Below are positions 1-5,083 of a stretch of DNA of 5,083 nt, piece after piece. The notes under the pieces were generated by a model. That model had not been told where the DNA came from. It made no database searches and was given only the letters and a program-made list of their open reading frames with translations. The DNA comes from an uncultured Ruminococcus sp. (lineage in GTDB: Bacteria > Bacillota > Clostridia > Oscillospirales > Ruminococcaceae). Location: contig CAJTOG010000101.1 of the NCBI GenBank assembly GCA_910577575.1, positions 1 through 5,083 on the forward strand, written 5' to 3'. A program made the position numbers and the translations under genes. Position 1 is the first letter of the stretch, and each line of letters opens with the position of its first letter.

Positions 1-523
1 AATCAATATCAGATTTTATGTCTTTAAAATTTCTGTCATGGATTCCTCCGCATGAAAGAATATGTGTTCCTATGGTTATACCTTCAGATTTCAGTGCTGA
101 TATTACTACTGCACCGGCAGCAACAAGACCGGCAGTTATACGTCCTGAAAAGTGCCCCCCGCCACGGAAATCCTGAAAACCCTGATATTTTATTTCTGCC
201 GTATAGTCGGCATGACCAGGACGGGCCTTATATGCAAGTTCACCATAATCACGGCTTTTTGTATCCTGATTTTCGATTATGAAAGTTATGGGAGTTCCCG
301 TAGTTTTTCCGTTGAAGACTCCGCTTGCTATTTTTACTTCATCAGTTTCTTTACGTGCTGTTGAGATTGCCCCGACTGATTTTCTGAGGGACATTTGATA
401 TGCAATAAAGTCTTCATCTACAGGGATTCCTGCCGGCATACCGTCAAGAACTGCACCTATCATCTTTCCATGACTTTCACCGAAAAGAGTAACAGCTATA
501 TTGTTTCCAAAAGTATTCTTCAA
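1..523 (-). CDS. aroC: Chorismate synthase, N-terminal 174 residues (gene continues past the left edge)
   Basis: Chorismate synthase converts 5-enolpyruvylshikimate-3-phosphate to chorismate using reduced FMN. It is the last step of the shikimate trunk and takes place in the cytoplasm. Seen in the translation: GESHG at residues 15-19, STARKE at 54-59, GVFNGKTTGTP at 68-78, RPGHADYT at 101-108 and FRGGGHFSGR at 119-128. These are the family's signature blocks, in the right order and spacing. The family is usually about 350-400 residues, so roughly half the protein is present. The start is TTG at 523-521. An in-frame TGA lies three codons upstream with no ATG between, and GAGGTG stands 7 nt before the TTG, so no other start fits. 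The reading frame is intact to the window edge. It follows a GNAT gene by 74 bp and has its own strong promoter, so it is probably a separate transcription unit, although read-through from the trp operon is possible. The identification is firm. Confidence 0.97.
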   Translation of the reverse strand, partial: MKNTFGNNIAVTLFGESHGKMIGAVLDGMPAGIPVDEDFIAYQMSLRKSVGAISTARKETDEVKIASGVFNGKTTGTPITFIIENQDTKSRDYGELAYKARPGHADYTAEIKYQGFQDFRGGGHFSGRITAGLVAAGAVVISALKSEGITIGTHILSCGGIHDRNFKDIKSDID

Positions 524-530
524 TTTATTT

Positions 531-536
531 CACCTC
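531..536 (-). promoter_or_regulatory. Ribosome binding site that fixes the TTG start of aroC
   Basis: On the minus strand this reads GAGGTG, a strong match to the anti-Shine-Dalgarno sequence, with a 7-nt spacer before the TTG at 523-521. The TGA at 532-530 overlaps it and is in frame with aroC, closing off any longer start. Together these make TTG the initiator. Confidence 0.85.
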
Positions 537-572
537 GGTTTCAGTATAGAATAAAAATTTATTCCATGAAAA

Positions 573-601
573 ATTATATCATATTATTTTTACAATGTCA
601 A
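573..601 (-). promoter_or_regulatory. Consensus housekeeping promoter for aroC
   Basis: The minus strand has TTGACA at 601-596, exactly 17 bp, then TATAAT at 578-573. Both hexamers match the sigma-70/sigma-A consensus at six of six positions with the optimal spacing. TG lies one base before the -10 (TGATATAAT), adding the extended -10 element. The expected transcription start is near 565-567, giving a leader of about 43 nt before aroC. The -35 box overlaps the TGA stop codon of the upstream GNAT gene (600-598). This implies strong constitutive transcription of aroC independent of the trp operon. No operator is obvious in the leader. It contains one short AT-rich inverted repeat (549-554 with 559-564) of doubtful meaning. 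Confidence 0.88.
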
Positions 602-1062
602 TTGCCGGACAACTCTTTTTTCATTATTTCATATACAAGAATCCTGCTGTTTTCAACTTCAATCTGTTCATGACTTACTGTTTTATATCCTCTGTGTTCA
701 TATAGTCTGCTTGCAGCAAGTGAAGCGTCCAGTATTGCATCGCTGTATTTCTTGCTGATTTCTTTTTCAAGTTGTGTCATGATATAGCTTCCGAATCCAT
801 TTCCCTGATAATTAGGTGAAACAAAAACCCTTGTGATATGATTATCAATACAGTTGCCTGTGCCAACTATAGTACCATTATCAAGAATAATATATGTATT
901 TCCGTTTTTTATGTCGGCAATTATATTATCAATATTATGATGATTACAGAAAAATTCAACTACTTCCTGTGGATAATATCTTGGATAAATCGTTTTTATT
1001 GTATCTTGTATCAAGTTATAAATTTTTTCTGTATGACTGGTATTTGCTTTTATATATTTCAT
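598..1062 (-). CDS. GNAT-family N-acetyltransferase, substrate unknown
   Basis: A protein of 154 residues, a normal length for a single GNAT domain, which transfers an acetyl group from acetyl-CoA to an amine. The best evidence is motif A: the strand VFVSP at residues 79-83 followed by YQGNGFG at 85-91, the Q-x-x-G-x-G acyl-CoA pyrophosphate-binding loop, and then a helix. Next comes LDAS at 111-114 and ASRLYEHRGYK at 117-127, the usual motif B region in which a tyrosine precedes the R-G-[FY] turn. The N-terminus is rich in Tyr, Asn and Ile and has no recognisable substrate motif. No signal peptide or membrane segment is seen, so it is probably cytoplasmic. The ATG at 1062-1060 has AAGG 7 nt upstream. 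It follows the cupin gene by 43 bp with no clear promoter or terminator, so it is probably transcribed with the trp operon. The fold assignment is firm. The acceptor (amino acid, antibiotic, polyamine or ribosomal protein) cannot be told. Confidence 0.88.
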   Translation of the reverse strand: MKYIKANTSHTEKIYNLIQDTIKTIYPRYYPQEVVEFFCNHHNIDNIIADIKNGNTYIILDNGTIVGTGNCIDNHITRVFVSPNYQGNGFGSYIMTQLEKEISKKYSDAILDASLAASRLYEHRGYKTVSHEQIEVENSRILVYEIMKKELSGN

Positions 1063-1105
1063 ATTTTTACCTTATACATTTTTTTATATAACAAATGAGT
1101 GAATT

Positions 1106-1414
1106 TTATGATACTGCAATTCCTATCATAATTGTTTCGTTATTGCAGTTATTCCAAACAGAATGAGGAATTTTACCGTTAACAAGAAAACTTTCATTTT
1201 TCTTTATAATTATTGTTTTGTCAGCTAAAAGAATTTTAGCTTCTCCTTGAACAACTATAAAAAGATGATTATGTTCATGTGTATGTTGTTTGACAGGACC
1301 GCCTCCGTTCAATGAAATATAGGCGATAGAACCATCAATGATTTTTCCGCAGTCATTGAATAACCTTTTTGCCTTAAAATTAATATGATTTGGCGGTGTG
1401 AAGAATTTACTCAT
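1106..1414 (-). CDS. Small single-domain cupin protein
   Basis: A 102-residue protein with one cupin (small beta-barrel) domain. Motif 1 is visible as GGP at residues 38-40, HTHEHNH at 44-50, then LFIVVQGEA at 51-59. Motif 2 is a divergent version at 73-88, with the conserved histidine H84 four residues before N88 and a glycine at G80. In the usual motif 1 (HxH, then Glu, then Gly) the Glu metal ligand would fall at residue 50, which is His here, so a metal site of H44, H46, H50 and H84 is possible. This is inference. Such small cupins include metabolite isomerases, dioxygenases, sugar-binding proteins and sensors, so no function can be assigned. The ATG at 1414-1412 has GAGGA 7 nt upstream. 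It begins only 21 bp after trpA with no terminator between, so it is very likely part of the trp transcript. No signal peptide is seen. Confidence 0.87.
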   Translation of the reverse strand: MSKFFTPPNHINFKAKRLFNDCGKIIDGSIAYISLNGGGPVKQHTHEHNHLFIVVQGEAKILLADKTIIIKKNESFLVNGKIPHSVWNNCNNETIMIGIAVS

Positions 1415-1435
1415 TGGAAAATCCTCATTTCTGAA

Positions 1436-2215
1436 TTATAATTTATTTGAAACAGCATCTTTCATCAACCTGACATATTCACCGACAAACGGTGCTGAAT
1501 CCTTTCCGTATTGTTCTATAATCCTGATAATTGCAGAACCGACTATTGCACCGTCTGAAATTTCAGCCATTTTCTGAGCCTGTCGGGGTTCTGATATACC
1601 GAATCCAACAGCACACGGAACATCAGTGTTTTTTCTTATAATTTCAACAATACGGTTTATATCAGTATTTATTTCATTTCTTATTCCTGTAACTCCAAGA
1701 CTTGAAACTATGTAAATAAATCCTTTTGCTTCCTTGGCAATCATAGATGCTCTGTTTTCGGAAGTAGGAGCAATAAGAGAAATCATATCAATATCGTATT
1801 TTTCTGCAATTTCCGAAAACTCGTCTTTTTCTTCATAGGGCAGGTCAGGGAGAATAATACCATCGATTCCTGTTTCCTTGCAGCGTGACATAAAATTTTC
1901 TGCTCCATAAGAAAACACAACATTTGCATATGTCATAAACACAAGCGGAATTTTAACGTCTTTACGCAAATCAGTTACCAAGTCAAATATTTTGTCGGTG
2001 GTAATTCCGCCTGAAAGAGCACGTATGTTTGCCCCCTGAATAACAGGTCCTTCTGCTGTGGGGTCTGAAAAGGGTATGCCCAGTTCAATGAGGTCTGCAC
2101 CTGCTTTTTCTGCTTCACGTATTATTTTCGCAGTAGTTTCAAGGTCAGGGTCTCCGCAGGTAATGAATGGAATAAATGCTTTTCCATTTTCAAATGCTTT
2201 TTTTATATTACTCAT
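1436..2215 (-). CDS. trpA: Tryptophan synthase alpha chain
   Basis: A 259-residue TIM-barrel subunit that cleaves indole-3-glycerol phosphate to indole and glyceraldehyde 3-phosphate, passing indole to the beta subunit through an internal tunnel in the alpha2-beta2 complex. Seen: FIPFITCGDPD at residues 14-24, the signature ELGIPFSDP at 44-52 with catalytic Glu44 (Glu49 in E. coli numbering), and the phosphate-binding region with GVTGIRNE, VGFGIS and GAIVGSAII. The position matching E. coli catalytic Asp60 is Glu55, in PTAEGP. I recall the same residue in other Clostridia, so it is probably a lineage variant and not damage. The start is ATG at 2215-2213, 9 nt after GAGGAG. The frame stays open upstream to a TTG at 2242, but the ribosome binding site and family length favour the ATG. 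The start overlaps the trpB stop by 8 nt, which suggests translational coupling and matched subunit synthesis. The protein contains no tryptophan. Confidence 0.97.
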   Translation of the reverse strand: MSNIKKAFENGKAFIPFITCGDPDLETTAKIIREAEKAGADLIELGIPFSDPTAEGPVIQGANIRALSGGITTDKIFDLVTDLRKDVKIPLVFMTYANVVFSYGAENFMSRCKETGIDGIILPDLPYEEKDEFSEIAEKYDIDMISLIAPTSENRASMIAKEAKGFIYIVSSLGVTGIRNEINTDINRIVEIIRKNTDVPCAVGFGISEPRQAQKMAEISDGAIVGSAIIRIIEQYGKDSAPFVGEYVRLMKDAVSNKL

Positions 2216-3398
2216 AAATTTCTTCTCCTCTGTATCTTGCAATAGCGGCGCAGTCCTTGTCTCCTCTGCCGGAAACTGTGATGATTAAGATTTTATCCTT
2301 ATCCATAGTCGGAGCAAGTTTCATAGCATAAGCTACTGCATGGGCTGATTCTATGGCAGGAATTATGCCCTCTGTGCGTGAAAGATATTCAAATGCATTT
2401 ACTGCTTCGTCATCGGTTATTGGTACATATTCAGCACGTCCGATATCATGAAGATAAGCGTGTTCAGGGCCTACTCCGGGATAATCAAGACCTGCTGAAA
2501 TTGAATATACAGGAGCTATCTGACCGTATTTGTCCTGACAGAAATATGATTTCATTCCGTGGAATATCCCAACGCTTCCTGTGTTCACAGTAGCAGCTGT
2601 TTCAAATGTATCAATACCACGTCCGGCAGCTTCACAACCTATAAGTCTTACTTCTTTGTCAGGAATATAATGATAGAAACTTCCTATTGCATTTGAGCCA
2701 CCGCCGACACAGGCTATTACTGCATCTGGAAGCCTTCCTTCTTTTTCGAGTATCTGATTTCTTGATTCACGTGAAATAACCGCCTGAAAATCTCTCACAA
2801 TGGTAGGAAAGGGATGAGGGCCCATAACAGAACCAAGGCAATAATGTGTATCGCCGATTCGTGAAGTCCATTCACGCATCGCCTCTGAAACAGCGTCTTT
2901 AAGAGTTGCGGTACCTGCCTTTACCGGTATAACTTCAGAACCCAGAAGCTTCATTCTGTAGACGTTAAGAGCCTGACGTTTTGTATCTTCTTCTCCCATG
3001 AATACGACACATTCCATACCCATTAAAGCCGCTGCCGTAGCAGTTGCGACACCATGCTGACCTGCTCCTGTTTCAGCAATAAGACGTGTTTTGCCCATTT
3101 TTTTGGCAAGAAGTGCCTGACCGAGTACGTTATTGATTTTGTGTGAACCTGTATGATTCAAATCCTCTCGTTTGAGATAAATTTTTGCACCGCCTAATTC
3201 TTCAGTAAGCTTTTCAGCATAGTAAAGATTTGACGGTCTGCCTGCATAATCATTGAGAAGAGCAGTAAGTTCATTGTTGAAATCAGAGTCATTTTTATAA
3301 TGATTATAAGCGTTTTCAAGTTCTATAACGGCATTCATCAATGTTTCAGGAATATACTGTCCACCATGAATACCAAAGCGTCCTTTTGACTGTGACAT
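2208..3398 (-). CDS. trpB: Tryptophan synthase beta chain (TrpB1 type)
   Basis: A 396-residue PLP enzyme that joins indole and L-serine into L-tryptophan. Its length is almost that of the Salmonella enzyme (397). Seen: the N-terminal GRFGIHGGQYIPET; HTGSHKINN at residues 82-90 with the PLP-binding lysine at K87; AETGAGQHG at 108-116 with the catalytic acid at E109; the phosphate-cup motif GGGSN, preceded by CV; GPHPFP; and SGRGDKD near the C-terminus with S376 at the pyridine-nitrogen position (S377 in Salmonella). The full set and its place beside trpA identify the classic alpha-dependent TrpB1 and not the stand-alone TrpB2. The ATG at 3398-3396 is chosen because AAAGGA lies 9 nt upstream. 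The in-frame TTG at 3407 would sit directly against that site with no spacer. It begins 5 bp after trpF and its end overlaps trpA by 8 nt. It has a single tryptophan. Confidence 0.98.
   Translation of the reverse strand: MSQSKGRFGIHGGQYIPETLMNAVIELENAYNHYKNDSDFNNELTALLNDYAGRPSNLYYAEKLTEELGGAKIYLKREDLNHTGSHKINNVLGQALLAKKMGKTRLIAETGAGQHGVATATAAALMGMECVVFMGEEDTKRQALNVYRMKLLGSEVIPVKAGTATLKDAVSEAMREWTSRIGDTHYCLGSVMGPHPFPTIVRDFQAVISRESRNQILEKEGRLPDAVIACVGGGSNAIGSFYHYIPDKEVRLIGCEAAGRGIDTFETAATVNTGSVGIFHGMKSYFCQDKYGQIAPVYSISAGLDYPGVGPEHAYLHDIGRAEYVPITDDEAVNAFEYLSRTEGIIPAIESAHAVAYAMKLAPTMDKDKILIITVSGRGDKDCAAIARYRGEEIYE
2225..2230 (-). promoter_or_regulatory. Ribosome binding site for trpA inside the end of trpB
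   Basis: GAGGAG on the minus strand lies within the last codons of trpB, 9 nt before the ATG at 2215. It decides this start over the in-frame TTG at 2242-2240, which would lie upstream of the site. Confidence 0.75.
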
Positions 3399-3403
3399 AT
3401 TTA

Positions 3404-3997
3404 TCAATCCTTTCTGACTGAATCTGTAAATTTTTTCATTTTTGTGAAATCCTTAAATCCATTAGTCTCTATGCCGGAGCTTACATCAACGGCATAAGGA
3501 TTCAGTTCAATGGCATTAAGAATATTTTCCGGAGTAAGTCCTCCGGCAAGGAAATAAGGTCTTCGTATGTTTTTAAGCAAACTGTAGTTAAAAGTTTTGC
3601 CATTTCCCATTCCTGCATCAAGAAGAACATGGTCGGCAGGTGAATTATTTGCAAGTTCAATATCAATTTCCGATTTGATTATGAAAGCTTTGATTACAAT
3701 AATATTTTCGGATTGGAGTGCAGAAATATACTCATTGTTTTCATTTCCGTGAAGCTGTGCAATTTTTATGGTTTCTGATTCTGTAAGACTTATAATGTTC
3801 TTGATTGGTGAATTTACGAAAACCCCTACAGGTGTAATTTTTTTATTAAGAATTTCAGTAAGTTTTCCAGCTTTTTCCGGAGTTATATAACGTTTGCTTT
3901 TTTCGGTAAATACATATCCGATATAGTCAGGCATAAGTTTATTTGCGTATTCTATATCAGTTTCACGCCTTAATCCGCACATTTTTATTTTAATCAT
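3404..3997 (-). CDS. trpF: Phosphoribosylanthranilate isomerase
   Basis: A 197-residue TIM-barrel enzyme that isomerises N-(5-phosphoribosyl)anthranilate to the carboxyphenylamino-deoxyribulose phosphate used by TrpC. Seen: the N-terminal KMCGL with the catalytic general base C7, SKRYI at residues 34-38, QLHGNE at 81-86, LLDAGMGNGKTF at 125-136 with the general acid D127, LAGGLTPEN, and VDVSSGIET near the C-terminus, which helps bind the substrate phosphate. Length is normal for a monofunctional enzyme, so trpC and trpF are not fused as they are in E. coli. The ATG at 3997-3995 overlaps the trpC stop by 8 nt (ATGATTAA), with AGAGG 5 nt upstream, indicating translational coupling. No tryptophan is encoded. 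Base composition is AT-richer than in trpB (two 60-base samples counted at about 31% GC), but the frame and motifs are intact. Confidence 0.97.
   Translation of the reverse strand: MIKIKMCGLRRETDIEYANKLMPDYIGYVFTEKSKRYITPEKAGKLTEILNKKITPVGVFVNSPIKNIISLTESETIKIAQLHGNENNEYISALQSENIIVIKAFIIKSEIDIELANNSPADHVLLDAGMGNGKTFNYSLLKNIRRPYFLAGGLTPENILNAIELNPYAVDVSSGIETNGFKDFTKMKKFTDSVRKD
3408..3413 (-). promoter_or_regulatory. Ribosome binding site for trpB inside the end of trpF
   Basis: AAAGGA on the minus strand overlaps the last sense codons of trpF and stands 9 nt before the trpB ATG at 3398. The alternative in-frame TTG at 3407-3405 is immediately adjacent to it and so is not a plausible initiator. 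Confidence 0.7.
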
Positions 3998-4775
3998 GTT
4001 TGCCTCTTAATTCCGCAAGTTTTGCAGCCTTGCCTTCTGCACGCATCAGAGTTTCGCCGATTAATACTGCATCTGCACCGGTATCACGGAGCAGGTTTAT
4101 ATCTTCGGCAGATTTTACTCCGCTTTCTGATACGAACAGAATATTATCCGGTACAAGTTCACGCAGTTTTCTGCTGTTGTCTGTATCTACAGAAAAATCA
4201 TTTAAATTTCTGTTATTTATTCCTATGATTCTTGCTCCTGAATTGACTGCCATATTTATTTCTTTTTTATCATGTGCTTCAACAAGTGCAGAAATTCCGA
4301 GTTTATCACATATGGAAATATACTCTTTAATTTGATTTTCATTAAGTATTGAGCATATCAGTAAAACGGCCTTTGCACCTAAAAGTTTTGCTTCATAAAT
4401 CATATAATCATCAACGGTGAAGTCTTTTCTTATGCACGGTACGGAAACGGTATTTGCAATTTCTTTGAGATATTTATCTTTCCCTAAAAACCACTTAGGT
4501 TCGGTAAGTACTGATATACATTCAGCTCCGGCTTTTTCATATTCCTCGGCAATCTGAAGATACGGGAAATTTTCTGCAATAATACCTTTTGAAGGTGAAG
4601 CTTTTTTACATTCGCATATAAATGAAATATCAGGTTTTTTAAGTGCGTTTTCAAATTCAAATTTACCGATAGGCATTGCTTCTGCCTTTGATTTTATCTC
4701 ATCATATGAAATTATGGATTTTGCCTGCTCCGTGCGGAATTTTGCACAGTCAGCGATTTTATCAAGTATAGTCAT
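3990..4775 (-). CDS. trpC: Indole-3-glycerol-phosphate synthase
   Basis: A 261-residue TIM barrel, the usual length of the monofunctional enzyme, that closes the indole ring with loss of CO2 and water to give indole-3-glycerol phosphate, the TrpA substrate. Seen: the N-terminal MTILDKIADCAK helix; ECKKASPSKG at residues 55-64 with catalytic E55 and K57; LTEPKWFLG at 90-98; IRKDF at 115-119 with the catalytic lysine K117; LVEAHD at 164-169 with the general base E166; GINNRNL at 185-191 with N187; and SESGV at 216-220 with S218. All catalytic positions known from the Sulfolobus enzyme are present. The ATG at 4775-4773 has AGGTG 4 nt upstream. It starts 8 bp after trpD and overlaps trpF at its 3' end. 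It contains one tryptophan. The identification is firm. Confidence 0.98.
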   Translation of the reverse strand: MTILDKIADCAKFRTEQAKSIISYDEIKSKAEAMPIGKFEFENALKKPDISFICECKKASPSKGIIAENFPYLQIAEEYEKAGAECISVLTEPKWFLGKDKYLKEIANTVSVPCIRKDFTVDDYMIYEAKLLGAKAVLLICSILNENQIKEYISICDKLGISALVEAHDKKEINMAVNSGARIIGINNRNLNDFSVDTDNSRKLRELVPDNILFVSESGVKSAEDINLLRDTGADAVLIGETLMRAEGKAAKLAELRGKHD

Positions 4776-4783
4776 AATTCACC

Positions 4784-5083
4784 TCAGCCGTTTGATACTT
4801 CAATGACTTTTTCAAGTGTTTCAAGTGCCTTGCCTTTGTCAATTAATTCTCCTGCAATTTTTACACCGTCTTCAAATGTATCAGCTTTACCGCCTATATA
4901 TATAGCCGCACCTGCATTGAGAAGTACGGTATTTCTTTTGTGACCTTGAATTTCACCTGAAAGAATACCCCTTGTTACAGAAGCATTTTCTGCGGGTGTA
5001 CCGCCGAGCAGGTCATCTTTTTTGCAGCGTTCAAAGCCGAACTGTTCAGGAGTTATTTCATAATTTTTAAGCCAGCCGTCTTT
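4784..5083 (-). CDS. trpD: Anthranilate phosphoribosyltransferase, C-terminal 99 residues (5' part beyond the right edge)
   Basis: TrpD transfers a phosphoribosyl group from PRPP to anthranilate, the second step of the tryptophan branch. The frame is open from the window edge to TGA at 4786-4784 and encodes 99 residues. Counting from the first complete codon, the recognisable family pieces are TPEQFGFERC at 11-20, DLLGGTPAENA at 24-34, GILSGEIQGHKRNTVLLNAG at 39-58, then AAIYIGGKA and ELIDKGKA near the C-terminus. These correspond to the last third of the roughly 340-residue protein. The N-terminal domain and the PRPP- and anthranilate-binding loops lie outside the window, so activity cannot be judged. 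Its stop is 8 bp before trpC, in the same operon. Whether it is separate from or fused to trpG cannot be seen. Confidence 0.93.
   Translation of the reverse strand, partial: KDGWLKNYEITPEQFGFERCKKDDLLGGTPAENASVTRGILSGEIQGHKRNTVLLNAGAAIYIGGKADTFEDGVKIAGELIDKGKALETLEKVIEVSNG

Noticed and set aside
549..564. Inverted repeat GAATAA/TTATTC with a 4-nt loop in the aroC leader, as a terminator or regulatory hairpin.
   Set aside because: The stem is only 6 bp with a single GC pair and has no following U-run on the minus strand. It is likely chance in an AT-rich leader.
52..673. Plus-strand open frames in the aroC region and just beyond it (52-282, 152-364, 395-673).
   Set aside because: They are antisense to the clearly conserved aroC frame and the end of the GNAT gene, encode low-complexity aromatic and Cys-rich peptides, and match no family.
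838..1098. Plus-strand open frames rich in Phe, Tyr and Ile that look like a small membrane protein.
   Set aside because: They are antisense to the GNAT gene. The hydrophobic look comes from the complement of its AT-rich codons, and no good ribosome binding site precedes them.
1063..1105. AT-rich gap before the GNAT gene with TATATAA and TATAAG, as a separate promoter.
   Set aside because: No -35 element is found at a workable distance, and TATAAG adjoins the ribosome binding site. The AT-richness alone is not evidence.
598..1414. Low GC of the GNAT gene (hand count about 25% over 841-1080) and the cupin gene (about 31% over four 60-base lines) compared with trpB (about 48% in two lines), suggesting horizontal transfer.
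   Set aside because: trpF, a core gene of the same operon, is about as AT-rich as the cupin gene (about 31% in two lines). trpB is probably GC-raised by conserved Gly/Ala/Arg content, so composition alone does not show transfer.
1435..1440. TATAAT on the minus strand overlapping the trpA stop codon, as a possible -10 box for the cupin gene.
   Set aside because: No acceptable -35 hexamer lies 15-19 bp upstream (the sequence there is GATGAAAGAT-like) and there is no TG extension. Co-transcription with trpA is simpler.
4000..4335. Plus-strand open frame of 111 codons opposite trpC.
   Set aside because: It is antisense to an intact trpC with all catalytic residues. Its Ser/Leu-rich composition is typical of a shadow frame.

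Overview
The window is a fragment of an AT-rich bacterial chromosome. Every supported gene lies on the minus strand, so the genes read from right to left. It holds the distal part of a tryptophan operon in the order trpD (3' end only), trpC, trpF, trpB, trpA, followed by two small accessory genes (a cupin protein and a GNAT-type acetyltransferase) and then the 5' part of aroC, which runs off the left edge. The organism is most likely a low-GC Firmicute of the Clostridia, perhaps Ruminococcus-like. The clues are purine-rich Shine-Dalgarno sites before every gene whose start is visible, separate trpC and trpF genes, the style of the protein sequences, and TTG use at aroC. This placement comes from family resemblance and was not computed.

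Layout, in transcription order. trpD C-terminus (5083-4784) ends 8 bp before trpC (4775-3990). trpC overlaps trpF (3997-3404) by 8 bp. trpF ends 5 bp before trpB (3398-2208). trpB overlaps trpA (2215-1436) by 8 bp. The cupin gene (1414-1106) starts 21 bp after trpA, and the GNAT gene (1062-598) starts 43 bp after the cupin gene. A 74-bp gap then carries a textbook sigma-70/sigma-A promoter with an extended -10, followed by aroC (523-1), which starts at TTG. No intergenic gap exceeds 74 bp, and no convincing rho-independent terminator is visible anywhere.

TrpD, TrpF, TrpC and TrpA/TrpB carry anthranilate to tryptophan through phosphoribosylation, isomerisation, indole-glycerol-phosphate formation and final condensation with serine. 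AroC makes chorismate, the substrate that anthranilate synthase (not in the window, expected upstream) commits to this pathway. The window therefore joins the last step of the shikimate trunk to the tryptophan branch, with aroC able to be transcribed independently. The trp operon's own promoter and any leader control lie outside the window on the right.

Most of the window is ordinary biosynthetic chromosome and I do not see a new biological system. The points worth a second look are the cupin/GNAT tail on the operon, the consensus promoter that begins inside the GNAT stop codon, and two altered active-site or metal-site positions (TrpA and the cupin).
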